Assembly: GCF_014195485.1 (NCBI RefSeq)
Contig: NZ_JACIBU010000001.1
Span: 2,790,001 to 2,854,000 of the forward strand
Origin: Modestobacter versicolor
Lineage (GTDB): Bacteria; Actinomycetota; Actinomycetes; Mycobacteriales; Geodermatophilaceae
Length of the DNA: 64,000 bases
Reading direction: 5' to 3'
Shown: one piece after another, positions 41,100 through 49,923 of the stretch
How positions within the stretch are numbered: position 1 is the stretch's first letter
Layout: each line of letters opens with the position of its first letter
Program-made: the position numbers and the translations under genes
Notes under the pieces: model-generated
What the model was told of the DNA's origin: nothing
What the model saw: only the letters and a program-made list of their open reading frames with translations
The model's database searches: none

Positions 41100-42125
41100 G
41101 TGCAGGGGGTGGCTGGTGTGCTCGACAGTGGGCGGATGCGACCTGACGCCCGCGCCTGGTTCGAGCACCGCACCACGTCGGCCACCTCGCTGGCCGAGAT
41201 CGACGTCGACGCCCTCCTGACGGCCAAGCGCCGCGGCGGGCACCGGATCAGCGTCGTCCTGCCCGCCCGGGACGAGGAGGCCACCGTCGGCATCCTGGTC
41301 CGGGACCTCGTCGACCGCTGGGTCGAGGGCGTCCCGCTCGTCGACGAGCTGGTCGTCATCGACTCCAACTCCAGCGACCGCACCGCCGAGGTGGCCCGCG
41401 CCGCCGGCGCCGAGGTCGTCGCCGCCGCCGACGTGCTGCCCACCCACGGTGACCGCCCCGGCAAGGGCGAGGCGCTGTGGAAGTCGCTGGCCGCCACCAC
41501 CGGCGACCTGGTCGTGTTCATGGACTCCGACCTGCTCGGCGACGTGAGCCACTACGTACCGGGCCTGCTGACCCCGCTGCTGACCGACCCGCGGGTCGAC
41601 TACGTCAAGGGCTGCTACACCCGCCCGCTCACCGTCGACGGCGTGCACCGCCCCGCCGGCGGTGGCCGGGTCACCGAGCTGACCGCCCGGCCGCTGCTCA
41701 ACGCGCTGTGGCCCGAGCTCGCCGGGTTCGTCCAGCCGCTGGGCGGGGAGTACGCCGGCCGCCGCTCCGCGCTGGAGCAGGTGCCGTTCGTCTCCTCCTA
41801 CGGCGTGGAGGTCGGGCTGCTCATCGACCTGCTGCAGGTCTGCGGGCTGCAGGGCCTCGCACAGGTCGACCTGGGCACCCGCACGCACTCCCACCAGACC
41901 GACGAGGCGCTGGGCAAGATGGCCGGCCAGATCGTGAACACCCTGCTGGCGCGTGCCGAGCGCGGCCGGCACGGCCGGCGGCTGGAGCCGGGTGGGCTGC
42001 TCACCCAGTTCAGCCACGACGGCGCCCGGTTCGTACCGACCAGCCACACGGTCGCGGTCGACCAGCGCCCGCCGATGGCGACGGTGGCGGAGTACGCCTC
42101 GCTCCGGGCCGGCGTCGTCGGCTGA
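41100..42125 (+). CDS. gpgS: Glucosyl-3-phosphoglycerate synthase
   Basis: 341 residues from GTG 41100; ATG 41136 is a possible later start. GT81-type GT-A fold: VVLPARDEEATVGILV, VVIDSNSSDRTAEVAR, GKGEALWKSL, the metal-binding DSD in VVFMDSDL, and the acceptor-site PLGGEYAGRR. It joins glucose from UDP-glucose (or GDP-glucose) to 3-phosphoglycerate, the first step toward glucosylglycerate and, in mycobacteria, methylglucose lipopolysaccharides. The dephosphorylating partner gpgP is not next to it. It converges with the A-T-TE gene downstream and is separated from it by a strong bidirectional hairpin. Confidence 0.92.
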   Translation: MQGVAGVLDSGRMRPDARAWFEHRTTSATSLAEIDVDALLTAKRRGGHRISVVLPARDEEATVGILVRDLVDRWVEGVPLVDELVVIDSNSSDRTAEVARAAGAEVVAAADVLPTHGDRPGKGEALWKSLAATTGDLVVFMDSDLLGDVSHYVPGLLTPLLTDPRVDYVKGCYTRPLTVDGVHRPAGGGRVTELTARPLLNALWPELAGFVQPLGGEYAGRRSALEQVPFVSSYGVEVGLLIDLLQVCGLQGLAQVDLGTRTHSHQTDEALGKMAGQIVNTLLARAERGRHGRRLEPGGLLTQFSHDGARFVPTSHTVAVDQRPPMATVAEYASLRAGVVG

Positions 42126-42183
42126 CGCCGCCGTTCACCTGGCCGGGTGGACCACGCGCCGTCGACTCCGGTGCGGTCGCCGC

Positions 42184-42226
42184 CCTGCTGGCGCCCCAGC
42201 CCGCCCGAGCCGGGGCGCCGGGCAGG
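42184..42226. terminator. Bidirectional hairpin between gpgS and the A-T-TE gene
   Basis: ggcgcccc (42190-42197) pairs with ggggcgcc (42212-42219), and outer arms cctgc (42184-42188) and gcagg (42222-42226) extend the stem. It lies between convergent stops at 42125 and 42230 and can serve both. Confidence 0.65.
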
Positions 42227-42229
42227 CGC

Positions 42230-45193
42230 TCAGCCCGCGGGCAGCTCCACCCGGCGCAGGGCCTCGGAGAGCTGGGCGGCCAGCGTGACGGCGTGCTCGC
42301 GGCTGAGCATGTCGTGGTGCGCACCGGGGCTGTCCACGACGGTCAGGTCCGGGGCGACCCGCCGCCACGCGTACATGAAGTGCTCGAACACCGGGATGCG
42401 CTTGGCGACCCGGTAGAAGGTGACCGGCCCGGCGTACGGACCCCACCGGTACTGCTCGTAGCTGCCGGCCGCGGCCGCCTCCTCCGCCGCCTCGGCCGAG
42501 CGCGGCGTGTGCCGGAACAGGTCGGCGATGGCCTGCGCCGGGGTGCGCACCCGCAGGCCCGGGGTCAGCGTCGCGGCGACCGCCGCCAGCCGCTTGACCC
42601 GCTGCTCGGCCCGGGTCAGGCCGGGCGTGGGCGGCCGGACGTCCAGCAGGCCCAGGAACGCCACCTGCCGGCCCATCGCCGTGAGCTGGCGCGCCATCTC
42701 GTAGGCGACCAGCCCACCGAAGGAGAAGCCGGCCAGGCTCACCGGACCCGTCGGGTGGGCGGCCACGATCTCGGCGACGTGGTCGGCGGCGACCTCGGTG
42801 ACCGGCCGCCGGGAGCCGTCCGGCGCGGCCAGCGACCCGCTCACCCCGTACACCCGGCAGCTCACGTCCAGGTGCTCGACGAGGTACTGGAAGCTGTCGA
42901 CGTCGCCGAACGCGCCGTGCACGAGGTGCAGCGGCGGCTGGTCGGCGCGCCCCGGGCGCAGCGTGGTGATCGCCTGCTGCGGGGCGGCCGGCCGGGACAG
43001 GGCGACGAGCACCCCGGAGACGGTCGGGTCGGCCAGGAAGTCCTCCATCGGCAGCGGACGGCCCAGCTCCAGCCGCAGCCGGCGGAGCAGCGTCATCGAC
43101 TGCCGGGAGGTGCCGCCGGCGTCGAAGAAGTGCTGGGAGTCGGAGACGGCGCTGCCGAGCACCTCCGCGAACACCCGGCGCACGACGTCCGCCGGCTCGT
43201 CGGAGCCGGCCGGCCGCGCCGCAGCGGTGGCCCGCTGCTGGGCCGCGGCCGCGATGGCCGCCAGCGAGCCCGGGTTGCGGAGGGCCGCGAGGTTCCGCGG
43301 GGCCACCCCGTTCAGGGCGTCGCGGGCGGCCCGCTCGGAGAACTTGCCGTTGTGGGTGGTCGGCAGCTCGTCGACGGCCAGGACGACGGACGGGACGTGC
43401 GCCGCCGAGCCCTCCCGCCGCAGCTCCGACCGGATCCGCTGCGCCAGGGCGTCGTCCATCACCGCACCGGGCTGCAGCACGACGAGCAGCACCAGGCGCG
43501 TGGAGCCCCGGTCGGCCGGGTCCTGCTGCTCTACCGCGAGGGCGCCCTGGACCTCGGGCAGCCGCCGCACGATCGTGTAGATCTCCGAGGGCCCGATCCG
43601 CACGCCGTCGATGTTCAGCACGCCGTCCGAGCGGCCCATCAGCCGCGCGGACCCGTCGTCGTCGATCTCGATCATGTCCCCGTGCGTCCAGACGCCGGGG
43701 TGCTGGCTGAAGTACGCCTCGCCGAACCGGGCGCCGTCCTCGTCGTCGAGGAAGCCGAGCGGGCGGGACGGGAAGGGGCGGCGGCACACCAGCTCACCGG
43801 GCTCGCCGAGGACGGCCGCGCCGTCCTCGTCCAGAGCCGCCACGTCGAGCCCCAGCCCCAGGGACTGCGAGCGACCGCGGCGGACGGGCTGCTCGGGGTG
43901 CCCGAGCACGAAGCAGCCGATGATGTCGGTGCCGCCGGAGATCGACTGGACGGGCAGCGGCCCCACCGCGTCGGCGAGCCAGTCGAACTGCCAGTCGTGC
44001 AGCACCGCCCCGGTGGACAGCACCGACCGCAGCGCCGGCAGCGCCACCGCGTCGCGGGGGCGGTAGCCCTCGTCCTGGCACAGCTGGAGGTAGGCGGGGC
44101 TGGTGCCGAAGACCGTCACGCCGTGCTCGGCGACCAGCTCCCACAGCGTCTCCGGCCCGGCCACCGGGCCGTCGTAGACGACGACGTGCGCTCCGACGGC
44201 GAGCGCCGAGAGCTGCCAGTTCCACATCATCCAGGCGGTCGTGGTGTGGAAGTACAGGACGTCGCCGGCGTGCAGGTCGCCGTGCAGGCGGTGCTCCTTC
44301 ACGTGCTCCAACAGCGCGCCACCGGCGCCGTGCACGATGGCCTTCGGCGGACCGGTCGTGCCCGACGAGAACATCGTCCACAGCGGGTGGTCGAACGCCA
44401 GCCGCGGCCACTCCGGCACCTCGACCGGCTCGGCGAGGGCCGCCAGCAGCTCGGCCAGCCGGACGGCGGTGACGCCGGGGAACGCGGGGAGGGCGTCGCC
44501 GTCCAGCACGACCAGCAGCTCGACCTGCGGCAGCCCGGCCACCAGGGTGCGCAGGGCCTCCTCGGCTGGCACCCCGTCGCGGGCCATGCCGACGCGGTCG
44601 ACGAGCAGCACCCGCGGCCGCACCTGGCCGAAGCGGCCGAGCAGCGCCGTGGGGCCCATGTCCGGGGTCGCGGTGGACAGGGTGGCGCCCAGCGCGGCGA
44701 CCGCGAGGGCGGCGACCGCCACGCCGGCGTGGTTCGGCGCGATGGCGACGACCCGGTCGCCGACGCGCACGCCCAGCCCGTGCAGCACCGCGCTCGTGCG
44801 CTCGACGGCCGCCCGCAGCTCCCCGCGGGTGTACCGGTCCGCCGTCCCGTCGGCGTGGACGGAGGTCAGCGCGGCGGCGCAGTCGCCCGCGTCCGGGAGG
44901 GGGCGCAGCAGGTTCTCGGCGTAGTTCAGCCGCACCTCGGGGAAGAAGCGCGCGGTGCGGACGTCGTCGTCGGTGCAGACCGGGTTCGACCGGCCCGTCC
45001 ACGCCAGCCCGGACCAGTCCAGGAAGGCACCCCAGAAGTCGCGGTACCGCTCGACGGAGAACGCGTGCAGCGCCGTCGCCGTCGGCAGCGGGTGCCCGGC
45101 GACGGCCTCGCACCGCTCGCGGAACGCCGCCAGCTGGTGGCCCGGGCCGCCGGCGCGGGCCTCCGGCAGGAGCAGGGCGGGGTCGGCGGTCAT
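42230..45193 (-). CDS. Acetoacetyl-CoA-synthetase-like adenylation-carrier-thioesterase protein
   Basis: 987 residues. The first 640 resemble acetoacetyl-CoA synthetase: RYRDFWGAFLDWSGL, RLNYAENLL, MFSSGTTGPPKAIVHG, TTTAWMMWNWQLSAL, SGGTDIIGCF and HNGKFSE near the end. A carrier domain follows with DAGGTSRQSM, phosphopantetheine site Ser696. A thioesterase (about 745-985) has AGFSFGGLVAYEM with nucleophile Ser824. It would activate a short beta-keto or similar acid as an adenylate, load it on its own carrier and release or cyclise it. GGAGG lies six bases before ATG 45193, which overlaps the stop of the phosphopantetheinyl transferase (ATGA). Product unknown; it differs from the amino-acid-type A domain at 9387. 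Confidence 0.85.
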   Translation of the reverse strand: MTADPALLLPEARAGGPGHQLAAFRERCEAVAGHPLPTATALHAFSVERYRDFWGAFLDWSGLAWTGRSNPVCTDDDVRTARFFPEVRLNYAENLLRPLPDAGDCAAALTSVHADGTADRYTRGELRAAVERTSAVLHGLGVRVGDRVVAIAPNHAGVAVAALAVAALGATLSTATPDMGPTALLGRFGQVRPRVLLVDRVGMARDGVPAEEALRTLVAGLPQVELLVVLDGDALPAFPGVTAVRLAELLAALAEPVEVPEWPRLAFDHPLWTMFSSGTTGPPKAIVHGAGGALLEHVKEHRLHGDLHAGDVLYFHTTTAWMMWNWQLSALAVGAHVVVYDGPVAGPETLWELVAEHGVTVFGTSPAYLQLCQDEGYRPRDAVALPALRSVLSTGAVLHDWQFDWLADAVGPLPVQSISGGTDIIGCFVLGHPEQPVRRGRSQSLGLGLDVAALDEDGAAVLGEPGELVCRRPFPSRPLGFLDDEDGARFGEAYFSQHPGVWTHGDMIEIDDDGSARLMGRSDGVLNIDGVRIGPSEIYTIVRRLPEVQGALAVEQQDPADRGSTRLVLLVVLQPGAVMDDALAQRIRSELRREGSAAHVPSVVLAVDELPTTHNGKFSERAARDALNGVAPRNLAALRNPGSLAAIAAAAQQRATAAARPAGSDEPADVVRRVFAEVLGSAVSDSQHFFDAGGTSRQSMTLLRRLRLELGRPLPMEDFLADPTVSGVLVALSRPAAPQQAITTLRPGRADQPPLHLVHGAFGDVDSFQYLVEHLDVSCRVYGVSGSLAAPDGSRRPVTEVAADHVAEIVAAHPTGPVSLAGFSFGGLVAYEMARQLTAMGRQVAFLGLLDVRPPTPGLTRAEQRVKRLAAVAATLTPGLRVRTPAQAIADLFRHTPRSAEAAEEAAAAGSYEQYRWGPYAGPVTFYRVAKRIPVFEHFMYAWRRVAPDLTVVDSPGAHHDMLSREHAVTLAAQLSEALRRVELPAG

Positions 45194-45906
45194 CGGGAAC
45201 CTCCGGGGGTGAGCTGCAGGACGGGCAGGTCGGTGAGGGGGGTGGCCGACTCGACCGCGAGGGTGGCGGCGTAGCCGGCGGGGACGGGGACGGGTGCCAG
45301 CCACCAGGCGCCGGAGCGCCCGGTGGGGGTGCCCGGGACGACGACCGTGTCGGGGGCGACGTGCAGACCCACGCCCCGCCCCTTGAGCACGGCCTCCTTC
45401 TGGGTCCAGGACCGGGTGACGGCGGGCAGCCGGTCGGCCACCGGCAGCCGGGCGAGCGCCCGCTGCTCGGCGGCGGCCAGCCACCCCTCGTCCCAGGCCT
45501 GCCGGGCTTCGTCGTCCCGGTGGCGCTGCACGTCGACGCCGATGCGGAGGTCGGCCGCTGCGGCGATCAGACCGACGCCGTCGCTGGCCGAGCAGGAGAT
45601 GCCCAGCGACCGGTCGGTGCCGGTCAGCACGTGCGGCCGCCCCGCGTCGGTCCGGATGGGCGCGGCCTCGGGCGGCACGCCCAGGATCCCGCCGACGACG
45701 GCGCGCAGCCCGGCCCGCAACAGGAGTCGCCGCCGGCGCACCGCGGGCACCGCGGACGCTGCGTGCGCCAGCTCAGGGGCGGTCAGGCAGCCGGCGGCCG
45801 CGGCGAGGTCCCAGCCGGGGTCGGTGAGGTCCAGGACCCACACGGCGGGGCCGGCCTGCCCCAGACGCGCCAGCAGACCCGTCGAGGACGCGGAGGTGAC
45901 CGGCAC
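45190..45906 (-). CDS. Sfp-type 4'-phosphopantetheinyl transferase
   Basis: 238 residues from GTG 45906. The diagnostic motifs are IGVDVQRH (usually G-x-D-x-E; here Gln replaces the Glu) and SWTQKEAVLKGRGVGL (W-x-x-K-E-A-x-x-K). Sfp enzymes move phosphopantetheine from CoA to the serine of carrier domains. The gene overlaps the A-T-TE gene by four bases, so it surely activates that carrier (Ser696) and could also serve the carrier at 9387-12101. The Gln at a magnesium-ligand position is seen in some family members and need not abolish activity. Confidence 0.87.
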   Translation of the reverse strand: MPVTSASSTGLLARLGQAGPAVWVLDLTDPGWDLAAAAGCLTAPELAHAASAVPAVRRRRLLLRAGLRAVVGGILGVPPEAAPIRTDAGRPHVLTGTDRSLGISCSASDGVGLIAAAADLRIGVDVQRHRDDEARQAWDEGWLAAAEQRALARLPVADRLPAVTRSWTQKEAVLKGRGVGLHVAPDTVVVPGTPTGRSGAWWLAPVPVPAGYAATLAVESATPLTDLPVLQLTPGGSR

Positions 45907-46030
45907 GACAGCACCATAGGGACGCCGGGGGCCCTCGCCGGGGTGTCGCCTCGCCGGTGTCACCCGAAGGTGCTGTGCCCCGGCGGGGCGACCACAGCGC
46001 GCCGCCGGGCACCGGTGCGCGCGGGCGGGC

Positions 46031-46696
46031 TCAGGCGAGCGGGGTCTCGTCCAGCGCCGCCGCCAGGTCACCCGGGGTGTCGTGGATGCCGATCGCGCCG
46101 GCGTCCCGGAGCTCGTCGTCCCCGAACCCGCCCGACCGGACGCAGATGGCCGGCATCCCGGCGTTCTTCGCCGCCTCGACGTCCCACACCGAGTCGCCGA
46201 CCATCACGCTGGACGTACCCGGGGCGGCCCCGAGCTTCGCCAGCGCCACCTGCAGCAGGTCCGGCGCCGGCTTGGTCTGCTCGGCGTCCTCGCTGGAGGT
46301 GATCGCGTCCGCGATGTCCCGGGCGTCGAGCAGGTCGACGGCGATGTCGACGTGCCGCGGCTGCCCGGAGCTGGCCAGCACCAGCCGGTGACCGCGCTCC
46401 TTGACCGCCAGCAGCAGGTCGCGGGCACCGGGCAGCGGGGCGACCTCGCCGATCAGCGCGTCGACCTCCTCGCCCTGCCGCTTGCGGGCCTCCTCGCCGA
46501 CCCGGTCCTCCAGCTCCTGCCCGCCGAGGGAGAGCACCAGCTGGTCGCCGCCCATCCCGATCAGCCGGTGCAGCCGCCAGACCGGGAACGTCTCGCCCAT
46601 CGAGCGCAGGGCCCGGTACCAGGCCAGGGCGTGCTGGTAGTTCGAGTCGATCAGGGTGCCGTCGACGTCCAGGACGGCGATCGTGGGTTCGGGCAT
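46031..46696 (-). CDS. HAD-superfamily hydrolase (phosphatase)
   Basis: 221 residues. Motif I is VLDVDGTLIDSN (catalytic Asp), motif II VLASSGQP, the lysine is in TKPAPD, and motif IV is VGDSVWDVEAA. A helical cap (about 20-90) follows motif I, as in phosphoglycolate-phosphatase-like or beta-phosphoglucomutase-like HAD proteins. Substrate is not predictable. It stands alone, transcribed in the same direction as the adjacent alcohol dehydrogenase gene but behind that gene's terminator. Confidence 0.88.
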   Translation of the reverse strand: MPEPTIAVLDVDGTLIDSNYQHALAWYRALRSMGETFPVWRLHRLIGMGGDQLVLSLGGQELEDRVGEEARKRQGEEVDALIGEVAPLPGARDLLLAVKERGHRLVLASSGQPRHVDIAVDLLDARDIADAITSSEDAEQTKPAPDLLQVALAKLGAAPGTSSVMVGDSVWDVEAAKNAGMPAICVRSGGFGDDELRDAGAIGIHDTPGDLAAALDETPLA

Positions 46697-46749
46697 GCGC
46701 AGGGCACTGCCCCGCAGCGCACCCGCTCACCCCTCCCGCCCCGAAGATC

Positions 46750-46786
46750 GGCCATCTCCGGGGTGCTCCCGGCCCCGGAGATGGCC
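46750..46786 (-). terminator. 14-bp hairpin terminator of the alcohol dehydrogenase gene
   Basis: ggccatctccgggg (46750-46763) and ccccggagatggcc (46773-46786) are perfectly complementary around a 9-base loop, 20 bases past the stop at 46807. The right arm contains the ccggagatggcc core shared with the repeat inside DedA. Confidence 0.7.
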
Positions 46787-46806
46787 ATCGCCGGGGTCGG
46801 GGGCGG

Positions 46807-47913
46807 TCAGTGCTGGTGCTCGAGGACCCCGCGGATGATCGTGCCGTCGCGCTGGTCCTGGTAGCCCTCGTTGACCTGCTCCAGCGAGTACCGCTTGGTG
46901 ATCAGCGAGTCGAGCTCGAGCTTGCCGTCCTCGTACAGGCGCAGCAGCCGCGGGACGTCGCGGTGGGCGTTGCACATGCCGTAGAGCGCGCCCTGCACCC
47001 GCTGCTCGTAGACCGTGGTGATGTTGCCCGGCAGCGCCACCGTGGTCTCCATCGTGTGGTCGCTCAGCCCGGTGAGCACCAGCGTGCCGCCCTTGCCCAG
47101 GCAGCTGTACGCGCCACCGGTGATCTCCGGGCTGGTGACGCCGGTGGTCAGGATGACGACGTCGGCCCCGGTGCCGCGGGACAGCTCCCGGGCCAGGCCC
47201 TGCGCCTCCGCGGCGGTCGCCACCGCGTGGGTGGCCCCGACCGTGCGGGCGAACTCGCGGCGGAACTCGACCGGGTCGACGGCGACCACGTGCCCGGCGC
47301 CGGCCATCGCCGCGCCCTGGACGGCGTTGCAGCCCACCCCGCCGGTGCCGACGACGACCACGACGTCCCCCTGGCGCACGGGGCCGGCGTTGACCGCCGA
47401 GCCCCAGCCGGTGGGGACGCTGCAGGCCATCAGCGCGGCCACCTCGAGCGGGTGGTGGGCGTCGATCTTCACGCACGAGTACCGGGAGACCAGCGTGGTC
47501 TGCGCGAACGCCCCGACGATGCAGAACCCGCCCAGCGGCTCGCCGTCGAGGGTGAAGGGGAACTGGCCGCCGGGCAGCAGCCCGCTGGTGATCGTGGCGC
47601 CGAGGTCGCAGAGGTTGGAGCGCCCGGAGGCGCACCAGCGGCAGTGCCCGCAGGCCGGCAGGAAGGTGGTGACGACGTGGTCGCCGGGGGCCAGGTCGCT
47701 GACGCCCTCCCCCACCGCCCGGACGACGCCCGCACCCTCGTGACCGCCGACGATCGGGTACCGCGCGCTCTCCACCCGCAGGTGCTCGTCGGAGTGGCAG
47801 AGCCCGGCGAAGGCCATGTCGACCAGCACCTCGCCCGGGCCGGGGTCGCGGACGTCGAGCTCCACGACCTCCCAGTCGCCAGGACCTCGCAGCACAGCAC
47901 CGTGCGTCTTCAT
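46807..47913 (-). CDS. NDMA-dependent zinc alcohol dehydrogenase (mycofactocin-associated type)
   Basis: 368 residues from ATG 47913 with GGAGG six bases upstream. It is a medium-chain dehydrogenase: catalytic zinc region AGLCHSDEH and GGHEGAGVV, structural zinc cysteines CGHCRWCASGRSNLC, and the nucleotide fold VVGTGGVGCNAVQGA. VDPVEFRREFA, CSVPTGWGSAVNAG and NEGYQDQRDG are typical of the NDMA-dependent group whose tightly bound NAD is recycled through mycofactocin. No mycofactocin genes are in the window. It is divergent from the DUF5946 gene, with 134 bases between. Confidence 0.88.
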   Translation of the reverse strand: MKTHGAVLRGPGDWEVVELDVRDPGPGEVLVDMAFAGLCHSDEHLRVESARYPIVGGHEGAGVVRAVGEGVSDLAPGDHVVTTFLPACGHCRWCASGRSNLCDLGATITSGLLPGGQFPFTLDGEPLGGFCIVGAFAQTTLVSRYSCVKIDAHHPLEVAALMACSVPTGWGSAVNAGPVRQGDVVVVVGTGGVGCNAVQGAAMAGAGHVVAVDPVEFRREFARTVGATHAVATAAEAQGLARELSRGTGADVVILTTGVTSPEITGGAYSCLGKGGTLVLTGLSDHTMETTVALPGNITTVYEQRVQGALYGMCNAHRDVPRLLRLYEDGKLELDSLITKRYSLEQVNEGYQDQRDGTIIRGVLEHQH

Positions 47914-48047
47914 CGACAGCCTCCAGTCCAAGGGGTGACGCAGCACACGCTAGGTGGTCCCGCGCCGCGGGTGGCACCCGGTGCCAGCGGCCGGGACGGC
48001 GGCCCCCGCCCGGCACCCGACGGGCCCGTGCGGCACGATCGGCGTCC

Positions 48048-48566
48048 GTGGGACCCGTCGACGCCGCCCTGGAACCGGTCCCCGAGACCACCGTCTGCCC
48101 CGGCTGCGGCGCCGTGCTCGTCGTCGTCCCCGGGCTGGCGAGCACCCACCCCGGCGCCTCACCCAGCTGCGCGGGGCTGTTCGCGGTCACCGTGCGCGGG
48201 CTCCGCGAGGACGCCGACCAGGACGCGCGGACGGCGTCGCTGCTGCAGCTGGCATCCGACGCCTACGACGCCCAGCACCTGCGGGACGGCGACCAGGCCG
48301 GCGCCGCCGTCCGGCTGTGCCTGTGGCTGGAGCGAGACGTCGACCCGTCCCGGGCGGCCGGGCTGGCCGACCGGGTGGACGCCGCGGCGCCCCGGCTGAC
48401 GACCCGACCGCACCGCTGGACGACGACCGTCGCCGACCTGGCCGCGGACCTGGACGTCGTCGACCTGCCCGCGCTGGTGCGCTCCTGGGCCGACGCGGTG
48501 TGGACCGACTGGGCCCCGGCCCACCCGGCGCTGCGCTCCGCCGCCGGTACCGCGCTGACCAGCTGA
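48048..48566 (+). CDS. DUF5946-like protein
   Basis: 172 residues, GTG start. TTVCPGCGAVL (zinc-type C-x2-C), THPGASPSCAGLFAV and LASDAYDAQH match the pattern of DUF5946 proteins, whose function is unknown. The C-terminal half (RPHRWTTTVADLAADLD...) is helical. It precedes the TetR gene in the same direction with a 36-base gap. Confidence 0.65.
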   Translation: MGPVDAALEPVPETTVCPGCGAVLVVVPGLASTHPGASPSCAGLFAVTVRGLREDADQDARTASLLQLASDAYDAQHLRDGDQAGAAVRLCLWLERDVDPSRAAGLADRVDAAAPRLTTRPHRWTTTVADLAADLDVVDLPALVRSWADAVWTDWAPAHPALRSAAGTALTS

Positions 48567-48589
48567 GCCGCAGCCCACGGGTGCGCCAC

Positions 48590-48595
48590 TAGATT
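48590..48595 (+). promoter_or_regulatory. Candidate -10 box for leaderless TetR transcript
   Basis: TAGATT lies seven bases before GTG 48603, the spacing at which transcription would begin on the start codon. There is no Shine-Dalgarno sequence for that GTG. The same layout recurs at 58725 and 59533. Confidence 0.45.
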
Positions 48596-48602
48596 GACCA
48601 CC

Positions 48603-49292
48603 GTGAGCGAGGCCACGGCGGGCCGGCGGGAGCTGCGCAAGGCGCGGACGAGAGCCGAGGTACGGGAGACCGCGCAGCGGCTGTTCGCCGAGCGCGGGTT
48701 CGACGCGGTCACCATCGCCGACGTCGCGGCCGCCGCCGACGTCGCCGTCCAGACGGTGTTCAACCACTTCGAGACCAAGGAGGCGCTGTTCTTCGACGGG
48801 CGCACCCCCTGGGTCGAGGGAGCGGCCGCCTCCGTCACCGAGCGCGCCTCCGGCAGCGACCCGGTGGCCGCGCTGCGCCGCTACCTGGAGGCCGACCTCA
48901 CCCAGCTGCTGGTCGCGGAGTCCCGGCCGGAGAACCGCAGCTACCTGGAGGCACTGCACCGGACGACCGCCCTGCAGTCCCGCGAGCGGATGCTGGTCGA
49001 GCAGGCCGGGGAGAAGGTCGCCGCGGTGCTCGGCGTGGCCATCGCCGACGGCGCGTGGCCGGCCGCACCGGCGGCGGACCTGGCCACCGCGCAGCTGCTC
49101 AGCCGGATGATCGCCGACCTGTTCCTGGTCGCCGGCCGCGTGCTGGTGCTGGAGAACCGGCGGCTGGTCCTCGCCCCCGAGCCGGACGAGCGACGCCGGC
49201 TGTCGGTGCAGGCGACGACGGCGGCGACGCTGTCGGAGCTGGAGCAGTGCATGCGCGGGTTGGCCGCGCAGCTGCTCGGCCAGCCCGGCTGA
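48603..49292 (+). CDS. TetR-family transcriptional regulator
   Basis: 229 residues from GTG 48603; TTG 48594 is an in-frame alternative. The N-terminal helix-turn-helix is clear: AQRLFAERGFDAVTIADVAA, then DVAVQTVFNHFETKEALFF. The ligand domain (about 65-225) is diverse and predicts nothing. The likely leaderless start suggests an own promoter. Its stop is followed after one base by the stop of the convergent second TetR gene (the shared segment is TGACTCA). Target genes are unknown; the DUF5946 gene is directly upstream. Confidence 0.9.
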   Translation: MSEATAGRRELRKARTRAEVRETAQRLFAERGFDAVTIADVAAAADVAVQTVFNHFETKEALFFDGRTPWVEGAAASVTERASGSDPVAALRRYLEADLTQLLVAESRPENRSYLEALHRTTALQSRERMLVEQAGEKVAAVLGVAIADGAWPAAPAADLATAQLLSRMIADLFLVAGRVLVLENRRLVLAPEPDERRRLSVQATTAATLSELEQCMRGLAAQLLGQPG

Positions 49293-49293
49293 C

Positions 49294-49923
49294 TCAGCGA
49301 CCGGGGCGCACGCCCCCCGGGTCGATGATGGGCAGCAGCACGTCGGAGACCAGCTGCTCGACCTGCGGGGTCGTCATCGGCGCGGTCGCGAAGGACGTGT
49401 ACCGCTGCCACCACAGCGCCTGCAGCACCTGGCCGAGCAGGGCGACCCGCTCGTGCGGCAGCTCCCGGCCCCGGCCGGCCTCGCGGGCGGCGAGCTCGCG
49501 CACGGCGCCGGCCAGCGGGCGCACCAGCGACTCCTCCAGCCCGGCGCGCAGCTCCTCGTCGTGCCGAGCGGCGCCGACCAGGCTGGCGGCCGCGCGCTCG
49601 GCTCGGTCCAGCGGACGGGTCCAGGGCAGCAGCAGGGCGCAGAGGTCGGTGCTCAGCGAGCCCTGGTCCTCGGGCACCTGGACCAGGGTGGTGGTGCTGA
49701 GCGCGTGCCGGGCGAGCGCGGCCATGGTGGGCCACCGGCGGTAGATGCCCGCCTTGCCGGCCCGGGCCCGGGCGGCCACCCGGTCACTGTTGAGCCGGCC
49801 CCAGCCCTCGTCGGCCAGGATGTCCATCGCCACCGCCACCAGTTGCCCGGAGAGCTCGGTGGAGAGCGGCCGGCCAGGGGGGCGGGCACCGGCAGGGCGC
49901 GGCGGCAGATCCGTGGTGGTCAC
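49294..49923 (-). CDS. TetR-family transcriptional regulator
   Basis: 209 residues from GTG 49923. Helix-turn-helix: AMDILADEGWGRLNSDRVAA followed by GKAGIYRRWPTMAALA, the typical TetR recognition helix with a Tyr-Arg-Arg-Trp variant. The C-terminal part, with a long LVGAARHDEELRAGLEESL helix, resembles TetR_C domains of multidrug-type repressors. No adjacent transporter is present to suggest a target. It converges with the other TetR gene and has a 102-bp gap upstream. Confidence 0.9.
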   Translation of the reverse strand: MTTTDLPPRPAGARPPGRPLSTELSGQLVAVAMDILADEGWGRLNSDRVAARARAGKAGIYRRWPTMAALARHALSTTTLVQVPEDQGSLSTDLCALLLPWTRPLDRAERAAASLVGAARHDEELRAGLEESLVRPLAGAVRELAAREAGRGRELPHERVALLGQVLQALWWQRYTSFATAPMTTPQVEQLVSDVLLPIIDPGGVRPGR

